From positions 1 through 64,000 of the forward strand of contig NZ_JAUYZJ010000010.1 of NCBI RefSeq assembly GCF_030700285.1: a DNA stretch of 64,000 nt, read 5' to 3'. Below are positions 45,409-56,766 of the stretch, piece after piece (the first letter of the stretch is position 1; every line of letters starts with the position of its first letter). A program made the translations under genes and the position numbers. The notes under the pieces were generated by a model. The model was given only the letters and a program-made list of their open reading frames with translations, did no database searches and was not told where the DNA came from. This stretch comes from Methylobacterium sp. NEAU K (lineage in GTDB: Bacteria; Pseudomonadota; Alphaproteobacteria; Rhizobiales; Beijerinckiaceae).

Positions 45409-46305
45409 TCAGAACTTGACGGCCGCGCCGGCGCGGACGGTGTTCAGGTTGACCTTGTGCCCGTCGAAACCGTTGAACAGGACATACTGATACTCGGCGC
45501 GCAGGAGGATGTTCGGCGTGATCGCGTATTCGATGCCGGCACCCGCCGCCACGCCGGCGACGACCTTGGTCTTCGACTGGGTCTGGAGGTGCGTGAACGG
45601 GGTCCCGTTGTAGGGTGCGTTCGGGTTGAAGCTCGCGTAGCCGAAGCGGGTGATGTAGGTCGATGTGCCGGCAAGGGTCGCGTTGTAGGCGTTGAGGTCG
45701 AATCCGTAGTTCTGGTAGCTCGTCGCATCCGCGACACGCGCCCGCCCGATCGCCACGCCGCCGGTCACGTAGGGCAGGAAATTGCCCAGCGCGTAGCCCA
45801 CTCGGGCGCGTAGCGTGCCGTAATCGTTGACGCGCGTGGCCGTGGATCCGGACAGGTTGACGGTTTCCAGGGTTCCAGAGGTGGTCTTTATGAGACTCAG
45901 CGCGTCGCTCGATACGCCCATCCGGCCGAAATAAGTGTAATCCCCCTCGACGCCGAAGACGAACTCGTCGATTTGGACGTTGTAGCCCGCAAAGGCACCG
46001 AAGCTGACGTCGCCGACCCGCTTCGACGGGGGATTGAGCAGGGTGGAGGCGTTGAAATTGGCCTCGCCCGTCGTGTCGTGGGAGTCGCGGTAGATCAGGG
46101 GCTGCAGCGCCCCCTTGCTGCCGAGCGCCGCGGACGAATACCCGCCGTGTCCGCCGACATACACGCCGCTCCAGTCGATCACGGGGGCCGGGGCCGGGTC
46201 GTACTCGGCACCGCGCAGGTAATCGTAGTCGAGATCGGCGGCCCGGGCGGTGTTGACACCGCAGAGACCGAGAACCGCCAGCAGCGGAAGGGTGACGGTA
46301 CGCAT
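45409..46305 (-). CDS. Outer-membrane beta-barrel protein (Omp25/31-like)
   Basis: 298 residues. A signal peptide (about 1-22, ending ARAAD) is followed by an eight-strand type barrel with WSGVYVGGHGGYSS as the first strand, FAGYNVQIDEFVFGVEGDYTYF in the middle and a C-terminal Phe (VRAGAAVKF) as needed for assembly. Family proteins are abundant in Rhizobiales outer membranes. Lies downstream of a second barrel gene. Confidence 0.88.
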   Translation of the reverse strand: MRTVTLPLLAVLGLCGVNTARAADLDYDYLRGAEYDPAPAPVIDWSGVYVGGHGGYSSAALGSKGALQPLIYRDSHDTTGEANFNASTLLNPPSKRVGDVSFGAFAGYNVQIDEFVFGVEGDYTYFGRMGVSSDALSLIKTTSGTLETVNLSGSTATRVNDYGTLRARVGYALGNFLPYVTGGVAIGRARVADATSYQNYGFDLNAYNATLAGTSTYITRFGYASFNPNAPYNGTPFTHLQTQSKTKVVAGVAAGAGIEYAITPNILLRAEYQYVLFNGFDGHKVNLNTVRAGAAVKF

Positions 46306-46502
46306 CGGGTTCGTCCTGGGACTGAAGAGACGGACGGCGGATCGAGCCTCGATACGGTGATAGACCAGTAACCTTAATCGTCCGTTTCGAGATCGTGATT
46401 CCGGGATCCCGATCCGGTCATTCTGATCTTGGTGCGTATCGTCCGGCGGCGTTAGCGGTCACGGTCGCACATCGGGCCGCACGGGGTGGCCGCGCCGCAA
46501 CG

Positions 46503-46531
46503 AAAAACGGCGCGGAGGGCATCCGCGCCGT
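46503..46531 (-). terminator. Rho-independent terminator after the outer-membrane protein gene
   Basis: On the minus strand a ten-base stem ACGGCGCGGA / TCCGCGCCGT with a five-base loop is followed by five T residues. It lies 36 bases past the stop of the gene ending at 46567 and separates the two outer-membrane genes. Confidence 0.88.
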
Positions 46532-46566
46532 CATCGCTTGGCAGTGACGTCAGGTCGGGTGAGCGC

Positions 46567-47541
46567 TCAGTACTTGCGCACCAGCGGACCGGGGACCGGC
46601 TCCGGCATCAGCGGCGGCAGCGGCGCCGAGACGAGGCCGCCGAGGTAGTAGCGCAGGCCGATCTTCACGTCGTGCGCCTCGATGTCCTTCATCTTGATCG
46701 GGCGCAGGGTGTCAGTGCAGCACGGCACGAAGCCCGCGCCCGTCTCGGCCTTGCCGAGGTTGAGGTAGCGGTAGGCCAGCTCGATCTTCAGCGCGTCGGT
46801 CACGTTGTAAGCGAGACCGGCATGGAGCGCCCAGGCGAAGCTGCCGGTGGTCTTGTCCTTGTAGAACTTGCTGCCGCTGTTGGTGTTGTACACCGGGTTG
46901 CCGTTCCCGTCGTAGACGGGCGCGTACGGGATGCAGCCGCAGCCCGCATTGGAGTAATCGTAGGCGTAGCTCGGGCTGGTGAACTGCTGGTTGGTCGAGT
47001 AGCTCGAAATGTGGTTGAAGGCGTAGCCGACGCCGCCACCGATGAACGGCGTGATGCCGTACCAGGTGCCGAGATCGAAATAGGCGTTGGCGAGCACCAC
47101 CGCGGAATCGAAGTTGCCGCTGGACTTGTTCGTCCCGTAGGAACCGAGCCCGTTGTCGTAGTCGGGGCCCCTATAGTACTCGCTGCCGCGCAGGCCTGTC
47201 GAGTAGCGGTACTCACCGGTCACGTCACCGCGGAAGTACGGGGTGAACTGATAGCCGACGCCGACGCCCGCGAAACCGCCGCCGCCGACCTCGTTGCCGA
47301 ACGAGCGGTTGGCGTCCGGGTAGCCGGTGTAATCGTAGGCCTCGCTGTATTTCGGGCGGGTATAGACGCTCGCGCCCACGTCGCCGCGCAGGTACCAGCC
47401 GCCGCCGACCTCGATCTCGGGGGGCGGAGGCGGCGGCGGAGGCGGCGGCAGCAGGTCCGCAGCCGCGGCGAGGCAGGGCGCGCCGACGCTCGCCGCGAGC
47501 GTCAGGCTACGCACCAAGGCATTCAGCTTGGAGCGGGCCAT
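46567..47541 (-). CDS. Outer-membrane beta-barrel protein with polyproline linker
   Basis: 324 residues. A signal peptide (about 1-28) leads to a run of ten Pro (LLPPPP...) and then a barrel beginning GGGWYLRGDVGASVYT, a common start for Methylobacterium outer-membrane proteins. Two Cys pairs (AGCGC and VPCC) are unusual for a porin-like barrel. The C-terminus PGPLVRKY lacks the classical terminal Phe. GAAGGA lies ahead of ATG 47541. Followed by a strong terminator. Confidence 0.84.
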   Translation of the reverse strand: MARSKLNALVRSLTLAASVGAPCLAAAADLLPPPPPPPPPPEIEVGGGWYLRGDVGASVYTRPKYSEAYDYTGYPDANRSFGNEVGGGGFAGVGVGYQFTPYFRGDVTGEYRYSTGLRGSEYYRGPDYDNGLGSYGTNKSSGNFDSAVVLANAYFDLGTWYGITPFIGGGVGYAFNHISSYSTNQQFTSPSYAYDYSNAGCGCIPYAPVYDGNGNPVYNTNSGSKFYKDKTTGSFAWALHAGLAYNVTDALKIELAYRYLNLGKAETGAGFVPCCTDTLRPIKMKDIEAHDVKIGLRYYLGGLVSAPLPPLMPEPVPGPLVRKY

Positions 47542-47829
47542 GAGAATTCCTTCACTGGACTCGTGTGCCGGAAGCGTGGCGTGCCGGCTCGGGTTACGAA
47601 GTGAAGGATGGATGGAACGTCTTAAATCCGGCTTAACGTTAAATGTTAGCCTTGCGAGGTCGTTGCGGACTGGCGAAAGCGCCGCTCGGGGAAGGATTTG
47701 CTTGTCTTGGCCGCGCCGCCTGCGCACGATCGCGGGGACGTCACTTATCGGGCGACGAGAGGCAATATGGCCGATCCGATCATCGCGTGTCCCGCGGCGG
47801 CGCCCGCGGGCGAGCCGGGCTGAGATTGC

Positions 47830-48168
47830 GTGCTGCCCGACGAGGTGCGCATCCTGGCGCTGATGCTGCCGGAGACGGTGGCGGGCGCCCATAGCGGCAA
47901 CCCCGATTTTCGCGTCGGCGGCCGGGTGTTCGCGACCCTGTGGGTCGAGGAGGCGCGGGTGGTGCTGCGCCTCGCCCCGGAGGACCAGGCCGCCCTGTGC
48001 GCAGCCGAGCCGGACCTGTTCACGCCGCTGGACGGGGCCTGGGGCCGGCGCGGCTGGACCAACCTCGACCTCGATCTCTGCGAGGAGGAGCCCCTGCGCA
48101 CCGCCCTGCTGGCCGCATGGCGGACGACCGCGTCTGCGGCCCTGCGCGCCGCCTACGATCCGGCGTGA
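47830..48168 (+). CDS. MmcQ/YjbR family protein
   Basis: 112 residues from GTG 47830. The CyaY-like YjbR fold is suggested by LPETVAGAHSGNPDFRVGGRVFATLW and LRLAPEDQAALCAAEPDLF. Often annotated DNA-binding but the function is unknown. Convergent with glmM. Confidence 0.8.
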   Translation: MLPDEVRILALMLPETVAGAHSGNPDFRVGGRVFATLWVEEARVVLRLAPEDQAALCAAEPDLFTPLDGAWGRRGWTNLDLDLCEEEPLRTALLAAWRTTASAALRAAYDPA

Positions 48169-48316
48169 ACAAGCCGGTTCTGCAGGACCTGCGATCGAGC
48201 GTCGAGCATCAGGGTTTCAAGTGGTCCGGGACCTTATGCGGGTGCAGGGCGGAGCCCCCGAAACCCGCCAAAGGGCCGCAGGCCCTTTGGAAACCCGAAC
48301 TTGTCCGCGCAAAACC

Positions 48317-49660
48317 TCAGGCCGCGGCCTTGGTCACCGCCTCGACCACCTCGTCGACCACTGCGTTGACGAGGCCGCGGTCGTCGCCCTCGGCCATCAC
48401 GCGGATCACCGGCTCGGTGCCGGAGGGGCGGATCACCAGGCGGCCGGCATTGCCCAGCCGCGCGCGGGCATGCGCGATCGCGCTCACGACGCTGTCCTGG
48501 CGCAGGGGCTCGCCGGTCCGGTAGCGCACGTTCTTGAGGATCTGCGGCAGCGGGTCGAAGCAGTGGCAGACTTCGCTCACCGGCCGGCCCTGGCGCTGCA
48601 CCACGCTCAGGAGCTGCAGTGCCGCCACCAGGCCGTCCCCGGTGGTGGTGTAGTCCGACATGATGATGTGCCCGGACTGCTCGCCGCCGAGATTGTAGCC
48701 GTGCTCGCGCATGTGCTCGAGGACGTAGCGGTCTCCCACGGCGGTGCGGGCGAGCGTCAGGCCAAGGCCGCCGAGATAGCGCTCCAGGCCGAGGTTGGAC
48801 ATGATCGTGGCGACGAGCCCGGGCTGGGTAAGCCGCTCGTCCTCCTGCCAGGAGCGCGCGACCACCGCCATGAGCTGGTCGCCGTCGACCACGTGGCCCT
48901 TCTCGTCGACGATCAGCACCCGGTCGGCATCGCCGTCCAGCGCGATCCCGATATCGGCCCGGCGCTCGCGCACCTTGGCGACCAGGGCCGCCGGGGCGGT
49001 GGAGCCGACATCCCGGTTGATGTTGAAGCCATCCGGCTCGGTGCCGATGGCGATCACCTCGGCGCCGAGTTCCCACAGGGTCTCGGGGGCGACCCGGTAG
49101 GCCGCGCCGTTGGCGCAGTCGACCACCACGCGCAGGCCATCCAGGGTGACATGCCGCGGCAGAGTGCGCTTGGCGAACTCGATGTAGCGGGCGTGCACGC
49201 TCTCGATGCGCTTGGCCCGGCCGAGATCGGACGAACCCGCGAGCCGCGTGTGCAGCTCAGCGTCGATCAGCCCCTCGATCTCGCGCTCGATCGCGTCGTT
49301 GAGCTTGAAACCGTCCGGCCCGAACAGCTTGATGCCGTTATCCTCGTACGCGTTGTGGGAGGCCGAGATCATCACCCCGATATCGGCCCGCATGGAGCGG
49401 GTCAGCATCGCCACCGCGGGCGTCGGCACGGGGCCGAGCAGCAGCACGTCCATGCCCACCGAGGTGAAGCCCGCCACCAGCGCGGTCTCGATCATGTAGC
49501 CCGACAGGCGCGTGTCCTTGCCGATGACCACCCGGTGGCGGTGGTCGCCGCGCTGGAACACCAAGCCGGCCGCCTGCCCGACCTTGAGGGCGAGCTCGGG
49601 GGTGATCACCCCGTTGGCTCGGCCCCGGATGCCATCGGTTCCAAAATACTTGCGCACCAT
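48317..49660 (-). CDS. glmM: Phosphoglucosamine mutase
   Basis: Converts glucosamine-6-P to glucosamine-1-P for peptidoglycan and LPS. 447 residues. Opens [14 protein letters not shown]; phospho-Ser 101 in [17 protein letters not shown]; metal site DGDADR ([13 protein letters not shown]); sugar-binding GGEQSGHI; phosphate-binding [15 protein letters not shown] 49660 starts the family homology. Last gene of the conserved run pal-cpoB-tilS-ftsH-glmM. Confidence 0.95.
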   Translation of the reverse strand: MVRKYFGTDGIRGRANGVITPELALKVGQAAGLVFQRGDHRHRVVIGKDTRLSGYMIETALVAGFTSVGMDVLLLGPVPTPAVAMLTRSMRADIGVMISASHNAYEDNGIKLFGPDGFKLNDAIEREIEGLIDAELHTRLAGSSDLGRAKRIESVHARYIEFAKRTLPRHVTLDGLRVVVDCANGAAYRVAPETLWELGAEVIAIGTEPDGFNINRDVGSTAPAALVAKVRERRADIGIALDGDADRVLIVDEKGHVVDGDQLMAVVARSWQEDERLTQPGLVATIMSNLGLERYLGGLGLTLARTAVGDRYVLEHMREHGYNLGGEQSGHIIMSDYTTTGDGLVAALQLLSVVQRQGRPVSEVCHCFDPLPQILKNVRYRTGEPLRQDSVVSAIAHARARLGNAGRLVIRPSGTEPVIRVMAEGDDRGLVNAVVDEVVEAVTKAAA

Positions 49661-50140
49661 CACGTCTCCGGTGACCGGGCAGAACTTAGCAGATTCGAGC
49701 GGTCGCCGGTTGCTCGGGTGCCGGCAAGGTGAATCGGGTGCTCCCCGACAAAGGCGTTCGAAATGGGGCGGGTCCACGGTCCCGGGCGACAGGATCGTCG
49801 GAAGCGTCGGCGCGACGCCCGGGGCGGTCAGGAAGCCCGGGACCACCTTGCGGAAGGGCGCCTCGCAGATGCGGGTGCCGAGGCATGGCGGGGTATGCCC
49901 TTCCGGAGCCTTCTCACCCTGCCTCCTCGCGGCCGGTGGAGGAGAGAGGGGGTCCGTCGTGTCCGCTCAGATTTCAGGGCGCTCATTCCGGGCACCCTCG
50001 GGATGCGAGGGGTGCGGAGGGGAGAAGGAACGACGCCGCCAAGGCGTGACGGTCCGCGCTCCGTCAAGCAGAGGGCCCGGAGCACGGCGCACGACGAAAA
50101 AGGGCGCCTCTCGGCGCCCTTCCCGTCTCGTCCCGTAGCC
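49661..50140. other. Intergenic region between glmM and ftsH
   Basis: About 480 bases, unusual because ftsH and glmM are often close. It contains the ftsH terminator near the right end and a GC-rich dyad around 49925-49946 (CTCC...GGAG type). An open frame at 49686-49886 (minus) reads as Arg/Pro-rich noise. The glmM promoter must be here, since ftsH transcription ends before it; I see no clear hexamers. Confidence 0.5.
50097..50121 (-). terminator. Rho-independent terminator after ftsH
   Basis: Minus-strand stem AAGGGCGCC / GGCGCCCTT with a four-base loop followed by TTT, 20 bases past the ftsH stop. It implies glmM needs its own promoter. Confidence 0.85.
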
Positions 50141-52063
<1,923 letters not shown>

Positions 52064-52090
52064 CGATCGATCCTTGGTGCGTGCGACCCC

Positions 52091-53227
52091 CTAGACGGAC
52101 GCGCCGCTCGGCTTTGTCGGTCCATCCGTGCACACCTCGCCAATGTAAGCAGGGGGCTCCCCCTTGCCAAGTAAGTCGAGCCCCCCTGCGGCGAGGGCAG
52201 CATCGGCCGCCTTTTGCCGGCGCGGGGGAGCGGGGGCGAGGCTGATGATGCCGGCGGCATCGGACGCGACCAGGAATCCCGCCAGCGTGCGTCGACTCGC
52301 CTCCCGGCGGCGCAGGGCCGGCAGCAGGGTCCCGAGGATTAGGGCCTCGAGGCGCTCCAGACGGCGGGGCCCGGCGCCCGCCCGCGTCAGGGCCCCGTCG
52401 AGGCAGCGCAGGGCCACCGCCTCCGGCAGGGCCGCGAGCGCGGCGCCGTCGAGACGCAGGGGCGGTCCTCCCGGGAGCAGAGCCGCGTCCAGGGCTTGCT
52501 CCGCCGCGATCCGGAGCGCGGCGTCGTCGCGGGCGGCGCGCTCGGCGAGGCGGGCGAGGCGCTGCGGGCTCAGGCCCTCCCGCTCAAGGACCGGCCAGGC
52601 GGCCCGCAGGCGGGCGCGGGCGAAGCGCGGATCGGCATTGGCGGGATCGCGCAGGTGCAGGATGCCCCTGGCCTCGCACCACGCCACCAGGGCGGCCTTT
52701 GGCAGGTTCAGGAACGGCCGCCCGAGCGCGATGCCGGGGGCGAGCGGGCGCTCGACGCGCATGCCGGCGAGCCCCGCAGGGCCACTGCCGGCGGCGAGCC
52801 GCATCAGCACGGTCTCGGCCTGGTCGTCCAGGGTATGCCCGGTGAGTACGAGGCCGGCACCGATCTTCTCCGCGTGGGCGGCCAGCAGGGCGTAGCGGGC
52901 CGCCCGGGCCGCATCCTGCAGGCCGGTGCCGGGCTTCGGCCCCGCCCAGGACAGGACCGCGTGCGGCAGGCGGAGCGCCCGGGCCGCGCGTGCGACGCCC
53001 TCCGCCTCCGCGGCGGATGCGGGACGCAGGCCGTGATCCACGGTGGCGACCTGGATGGCGACCTGCGCGGATGCGCCCGGCGCCGCGCCGACGGCCGCGG
53101 CGGCGTGCATCAGGGCGGTCGAATCGGGCCCGCCGGAGACGGCGAGCAGCACGCCGCGCCCGGCGCGGGCGCACCGGTCGAGCCAGGGGGCGATGGCGCG
53201 GAGGACCGGGTCGTCCGGTTCGCTCAA
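52091..53227 (-). CDS. tilS: tRNA(Ile)-lysidine synthase
   Basis: Modifies C34 of tRNA-Ile(CAU) to lysidine so that AUA is read as Ile; essential. 378 residues with the PP-loop SGGPDST near 31-37, VDHGLRPAS and TGHTLDDQAET (ATP and zinc-side residues). The C-terminal part is short, as in other alphaproteobacteria. Its start overlaps the cpoB stop by four bases. Confidence 0.93.
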   Translation of the reverse strand: MSEPDDPVLRAIAPWLDRCARAGRGVLLAVSGGPDSTALMHAAAAVGAAPGASAQVAIQVATVDHGLRPASAAEAEGVARAARALRLPHAVLSWAGPKPGTGLQDAARAARYALLAAHAEKIGAGLVLTGHTLDDQAETVLMRLAAGSGPAGLAGMRVERPLAPGIALGRPFLNLPKAALVAWCEARGILHLRDPANADPRFARARLRAAWPVLEREGLSPQRLARLAERAARDDAALRIAAEQALDAALLPGGPPLRLDGAALAALPEAVALRCLDGALTRAGAGPRRLERLEALILGTLLPALRRREASRRTLAGFLVASDAAGIISLAPAPPRRQKAADAALAAGGLDLLGKGEPPAYIGEVCTDGPTKPSGASV

Positions 53228-54240
53228 GCGGCGCAGCGGGCGCGCTTCCGCTCGCGGGTGACGCCCTGGCGGACGCCCGTACCTGCGTTCGGGAATTTCC
53301 GGTCCAGCTCGGCGAGTGTTGCGCAGGCCTGCTCGCGGGCGCCGAGCGCGTTGAGCGTGACGCCGAGCTTCAGCATCGCCTCCGGGGCCTGGGCGGAGCG
53401 GGCATAGTCGGTGGAGACCTTGAGGAACTGCTCCGCGGCCTCACGGTTGCGGCCGCGGGCGAGGTAGCTCTCGCCGAGCCAGTAGGTCGCCCCGGCGACC
53501 CGGTTGTCGCGCGGGTGCGACTGGATGAACTGGCGCAGGCCCATCTCGGCCTGCTCGTATTGCCGGGCGCGGAACAGCTCGACCGCGGCGTCGTAATCCG
53601 CGGCCGGGTCGCCGGTCCGTGTGGCGGCCACGCTCTCGGAGGGGCGGGCCGCCGGAGCCGGGATCGCTCCGGTGCGGGCGGGAGGCCGCAGATCCACCGG
53701 CTCATCGTAGCCGGGGGCGGCCGCCTCGGCATCCGGATCCTCGTCGTCGATCGCGGCCCGGGGCAGCGCCTGCGGCCGTGCGGGGGCAGCCTCGACCGCC
53801 TCCGCGGCCTCGCGGGACGGCAGGGGCGCGGAGGGCTGCGTGCTGCCGAGCTGCATCGGCGCCCCGGGGGCCCCGGGGGCCTGTGACGGATCGAAGGCGT
53901 CGCCGCGCTTGCCCGGGCGCCCGGCGCCCGGATTGCCGCCGTTGACGGCGCCGGACGGGGCCGCGGGAGCCGGGGCGGCCGATGGGGCGGATCGGCCGCC
54001 GCCTTTGCCCTCGTTCAGGCGAAACTCGACGTCCTCCTGGAACTTGCGCAGCTGCTCTTTCAGCTGCCGGTTCTCGTACTGGAGGGTCTCGATCTGCCCG
54101 GCCATGAGCCGGGACTGGTTCTCGATCCGCCCGAGGCGCACCACAAGTTCCGAGGCGTCCTGCGCGGCGGCCGGATGACCGAGGAGGACGGCGCCGAGAA
54201 TCGTCGTGAGCGCGAGGTGGGTTCGTAGACGGGCGGGCAT
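53224..54240 (-). CDS. cpoB: Cell division coordinator CpoB (YbgF, Tol-Pal associated)
   Basis: Periplasmic protein linking Tol-Pal to PBP1 activity. 338 residues: signal peptide (about 1-26), a short trimerising coiled coil (RIENQSRLMAGQIETLQYENRQL), a long Pro/Ala-rich linker (about 80-205) and C-terminal TPR repeats (DYDAAVELFRARQYEQAEMGL, ATYWLGESYLARGRNREAAEQ). Lies between pal and tilS, the standard order. Confidence 0.92.
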   Translation of the reverse strand: MPARLRTHLALTTILGAVLLGHPAAAQDASELVVRLGRIENQSRLMAGQIETLQYENRQLKEQLRKFQEDVEFRLNEGKGGGRSAPSAAPAPAAPSGAVNGGNPGAGRPGKRGDAFDPSQAPGAPGAPMQLGSTQPSAPLPSREAAEAVEAAPARPQALPRAAIDDEDPDAEAAAPGYDEPVDLRPPARTGAIPAPAARPSESVAATRTGDPAADYDAAVELFRARQYEQAEMGLRQFIQSHPRDNRVAGATYWLGESYLARGRNREAAEQFLKVSTDYARSAQAPEAMLKLGVTLNALGAREQACATLAELDRKFPNAGTGVRQGVTRERKRARCAA

Positions 54241-54358
54241 GATGCGGCTGCGGTCCGGTGGAAGCGCGAGGCCCTATCAGATGCGCCGATCCGCGGCAAA
54301 ACTGCGGCGCGACGGGGGCGGGGATCGGTCACGCCTCCCGACGCTGCCGCGGGGCGGC

Positions 54359-54868
54359 TTACGCGCCGGCGCCGCGGTCGAGGACGATCACGGCGCGGCG
54401 GTTCTGGGACCAGCAGGAGATGTCGTTGCAAACCGCTACCGGCCGCTCCTTGCCGTAGGAGACCGTCCGCATCCGGTTCCCCGCGATGCCCCGGGTGGCC
54501 AGGTAGTCGTTGACCGCCTGGGCCCGCCGGGCGCCGAGCGAGAAATTGTATTCGCGGGTGCCGCGCTCGTCGGCATGGCCCTCGATGATGAACGTGTAGC
54601 GCGGGTAGCGCTGCAGCCACGCCGCCTGCTTGTCGAGGGTCGCGGTCGCGGTGGGCGTCAGGTCGGTGGAATCCGATTCGAAGAAGACCCGGTCTCCGAT
54701 ATTGACGACGAAGTCCTGCGCGCTGCCCGGGGTCGCGGCACCCGCTCCGAACGCGGAGGCGTCCGCGAGGTCCTTGTCGTTGCTGCAGGCGCCGAGCCCG
54801 AGGGCGGCGCAGAGCGCGAGGCCGAGGGCGGCGGTACGCAAGGGGTGGGCGCGAAGGCGCTGGGGCAT
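54359..54868 (-). CDS. pal: Peptidoglycan-associated lipoprotein Pal
   Basis: Outer-membrane lipoprotein that binds peptidoglycan and TolB. 169 residues: signal with lipobox LGAC (Cys 28), then an OmpA-like domain with FFESDSTDLTPTATATLDKQ, IIEGHADERGTREYNFSLG and ARRAQAVNDYLATRGI. tolB, normally just upstream, is absent: a divergent response-regulator gene lies there instead. Confidence 0.94.
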   Translation of the reverse strand: MPQRLRAHPLRTAALGLALCAALGLGACSNDKDLADASAFGAGAATPGSAQDFVVNIGDRVFFESDSTDLTPTATATLDKQAAWLQRYPRYTFIIEGHADERGTREYNFSLGARRAQAVNDYLATRGIAGNRMRTVSYGKERPVAVCNDISCWSQNRRAVIVLDRGAGA

Positions 54869-55241
54869 GATTCGTTCAACTCCTCGAGCGGTGCCGAAGG
54901 CCGGCTGCGGGTCTTCGAGGCGGGTCCGCGTAGTCCTGAGCGCCGTCGTAGGCGCGGATGGTTAAGCGACGGTTCCAGCCGGCACCACGGAGCGCCTGGA
55001 GCAATAGGCCTGGCGGCCCGCGCCGGTCGGCGGCGTGCGCTGCCGCACGCAGGCGGCTGCTGACGCGCCCGGAATGCGGCGGCTGCGGGGCGATCGGGCA
55101 AGCGCGGCCATTTCCGGCCCGCAGGTTGCGGCGATGCAACAGGACCTGTCGCGGGCGAACGTCGCCGATCTGGCAGGGCCGTTAAGAATTCCTCAACCCT
55201 GTCGGTTGTTGATTCGACCGGTCGATCACTGGACCTTGACC
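54869..55241. other. Divergent promoter region of pal and the receiver-domain gene
   Basis: About 370 bases with no gene. There is no trace of a tolB 3' end. Promoters for both neighbours are expected; TTGAC at 55235-55239 is too close to the start to be a -35 for that gene. Otherwise nothing definite. Confidence 0.45.
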
Positions 55242-55646
55242 ATGCCCAGCGCCCAGTGCGTCCTCATCGTCGAGGATAGCTACCTGCTCCTCGAGATCAT
55301 CGCGAGCCTGTGCGAGACGCAGGGCATCCGGGTGATCGAGGCCTCCACGGGTGAGGCCGCGCTGACGCTCCTGCGCGCGCGCGGGGCTGAGATCGACTGG
55401 CTGCTCACCGACATCCATTTGCCCGGGCTGATCGACGGCTGGACGGTGGCCCACGCGTTCCGGGCGATCCACGCCGACCGGCCGGTGGTCTACACCTCGA
55501 CCGACGCGAGCGGGGGCCGCGGCGTGCCCGGCAGCCTGTTCCTGCGCAAGCCGTTCCAGGTGCAGGAGGTGAACCGGCTGGTCCGGATGATGGTCGAGGG
55601 CCTCGGCGAGGCGTCTCTCAGCGCCCCCCTCTGCGCGGCGGGCTGA
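55242..55646 (+). CDS. Single-domain response regulator
   Basis: 134 residues, receiver domain only: acidic pair in VLIVEDSYLLLE, phospho-Asp in LLTDIHLPGLIDGW and the conserved Lys in LFLRKPFQ. No output domain, so it probably acts by protein contact or phosphate transfer, as do similar small regulators in Methylobacterium. No kinase gene is adjacent. Confidence 0.87.
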   Translation: MPSAQCVLIVEDSYLLLEIIASLCETQGIRVIEASTGEAALTLLRARGAEIDWLLTDIHLPGLIDGWTVAHAFRAIHADRPVVYTSTDASGGRGVPGSLFLRKPFQVQEVNRLVRMMVEGLGEASLSAPLCAAG

Positions 55647-55658
55647 GGCCGCCCGGTC

Positions 55659-56693
55659 TCAGCCGGCCCGGAACAGAGCCACGATCTCCGGCGCGGCGAG
55701 CCAGGCCTCCACCCGCGGGCAGGCGAGGTCGCCGCGGGGCGTGGCATCGTAGATCGCGAAACTCGCCGCGATGAAGCCCGGCAGGTCGTAGAGCTTCGGG
55801 AATTCGTCGCCCCGTGGCTTCATCTTGAACAGGAACGAGCCGGTCAGGCCGAAATGCTCGGCGATCGCCGGATAGATCGGCCAGACCACATCCTGGGCCA
55901 GCTCGTCGCCGAGGTAATCCTCGATCTCCACGGGCTCGGGCGCCAAGCCGCCCTCCTGGAGCAGCCGCCGGGCGATGTCGCCGATGACGAAGGCCTTGGG
56001 GTGGTTCATCACGTGCATGAAAGCGCCCCGGCGCGCCCAGCGGGTCACCTCGCGATCCAGGCCGAAGCCTAACGCGGAGGCGGCCCCGACGAGTTCGTGC
56101 ACGGCGGGATCCCAGTGGTCGAGATAGCCCAGGCGCCGGAACACGTCCTCGCGGAACAGGCCGGCGGTGCGGCCGGCATCGAGGCCGAGGCGGTGGGCGC
56201 AGAGCGCGATCGCCGAATGGTACTGCCCCATCGGCGAGGGGGCGAGCTTCAGGGCCGCCAGGTCCGAGGCTTGCCCGACATAGACCATGTCCGGATGGAA
56301 GGCCGAGAACACGATCGACGGGAACAGCTTGAGCCGCGGATCGGCCTCCCGCAAGGTGGCGATGTCGCCGCCCGGGATCAGCCCGGCGGGAAATGCCTGT
56401 GAGAAGACGTGATCGTGGGAGCGCAGCGTCCGGATCAAGCCGTCGATATGGCCGTGGTCGCGCTTCAGCGAGCCCATGGGCAGGTAGCGCACGGCGCTGC
56501 GCGGCGCGAGCAGGCGCATCGCCTGGGCTACGCCCCGCGCCTGGCAATTGCCCAGCACCGCGATGGCGGGCCCGTCGCGCGACGCGGCGGTGCGCGAGCG
56601 GTTTCGCCATGGTGTCGCCCAGGTGGGCGCCCAACTGGACGTCGACAGAGAAAAAGCGCTGCGGGCGCGCCGGGGCAGATCGTTCAGGGCCAC
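55659..56693 (-). CDS. WcbI-like polysaccharide biosynthesis protein (putative acyltransferase)
   Basis: About 345 residues. The N-terminal AIAVLGNCQARGVAQAMRLL carries the WcbI-family GNCQ motif, and HPDMVYVG and MGQYHSAIAL follow. WcbI proteins are thought to modify capsular polysaccharide. Start set at GTG 56693, the only plausible initiation codon between the divergent gene and the homology; the ribosome site is weak, and an open frame continues further. Divergent from a GSCFA-domain gene 73 bases away, which suggests a shared task. Confidence 0.72.
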   Translation of the reverse strand: MALNDLPRRARSAFSLSTSSWAPTWATPWRNRSRTAASRDGPAIAVLGNCQARGVAQAMRLLAPRSAVRYLPMGSLKRDHGHIDGLIRTLRSHDHVFSQAFPAGLIPGGDIATLREADPRLKLFPSIVFSAFHPDMVYVGQASDLAALKLAPSPMGQYHSAIALCAHRLGLDAGRTAGLFREDVFRRLGYLDHWDPAVHELVGAASALGFGLDREVTRWARRGAFMHVMNHPKAFVIGDIARRLLQEGGLAPEPVEIEDYLGDELAQDVVWPIYPAIAEHFGLTGSFLFKMKPRGDEFPKLYDLPGFIAASFAIYDATPRGDLACPRVEAWLAAPEIVALFRAG

Positions 56694-56766
56694 GTCGCGT
56701 GCCGGTGTCAGCGAACGGCTCGGCGCCCCCGAGGGCGGTGGCCGTCGTGAAGAAGAGGGTTCGAGG

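Noticed and set aside
47633..47642. Palindrome TTAACGTTAA upstream of the outer-membrane gene
   Set aside because: Ten bases of AT-rich symmetry with no partner hexamer at proper spacing; too weak to call a site.
49686..49886. Minus-strand frame of 66 codons between glmM and ftsH
   Set aside because: Pro/Arg-rich, no ribosome site and no natural protein character.
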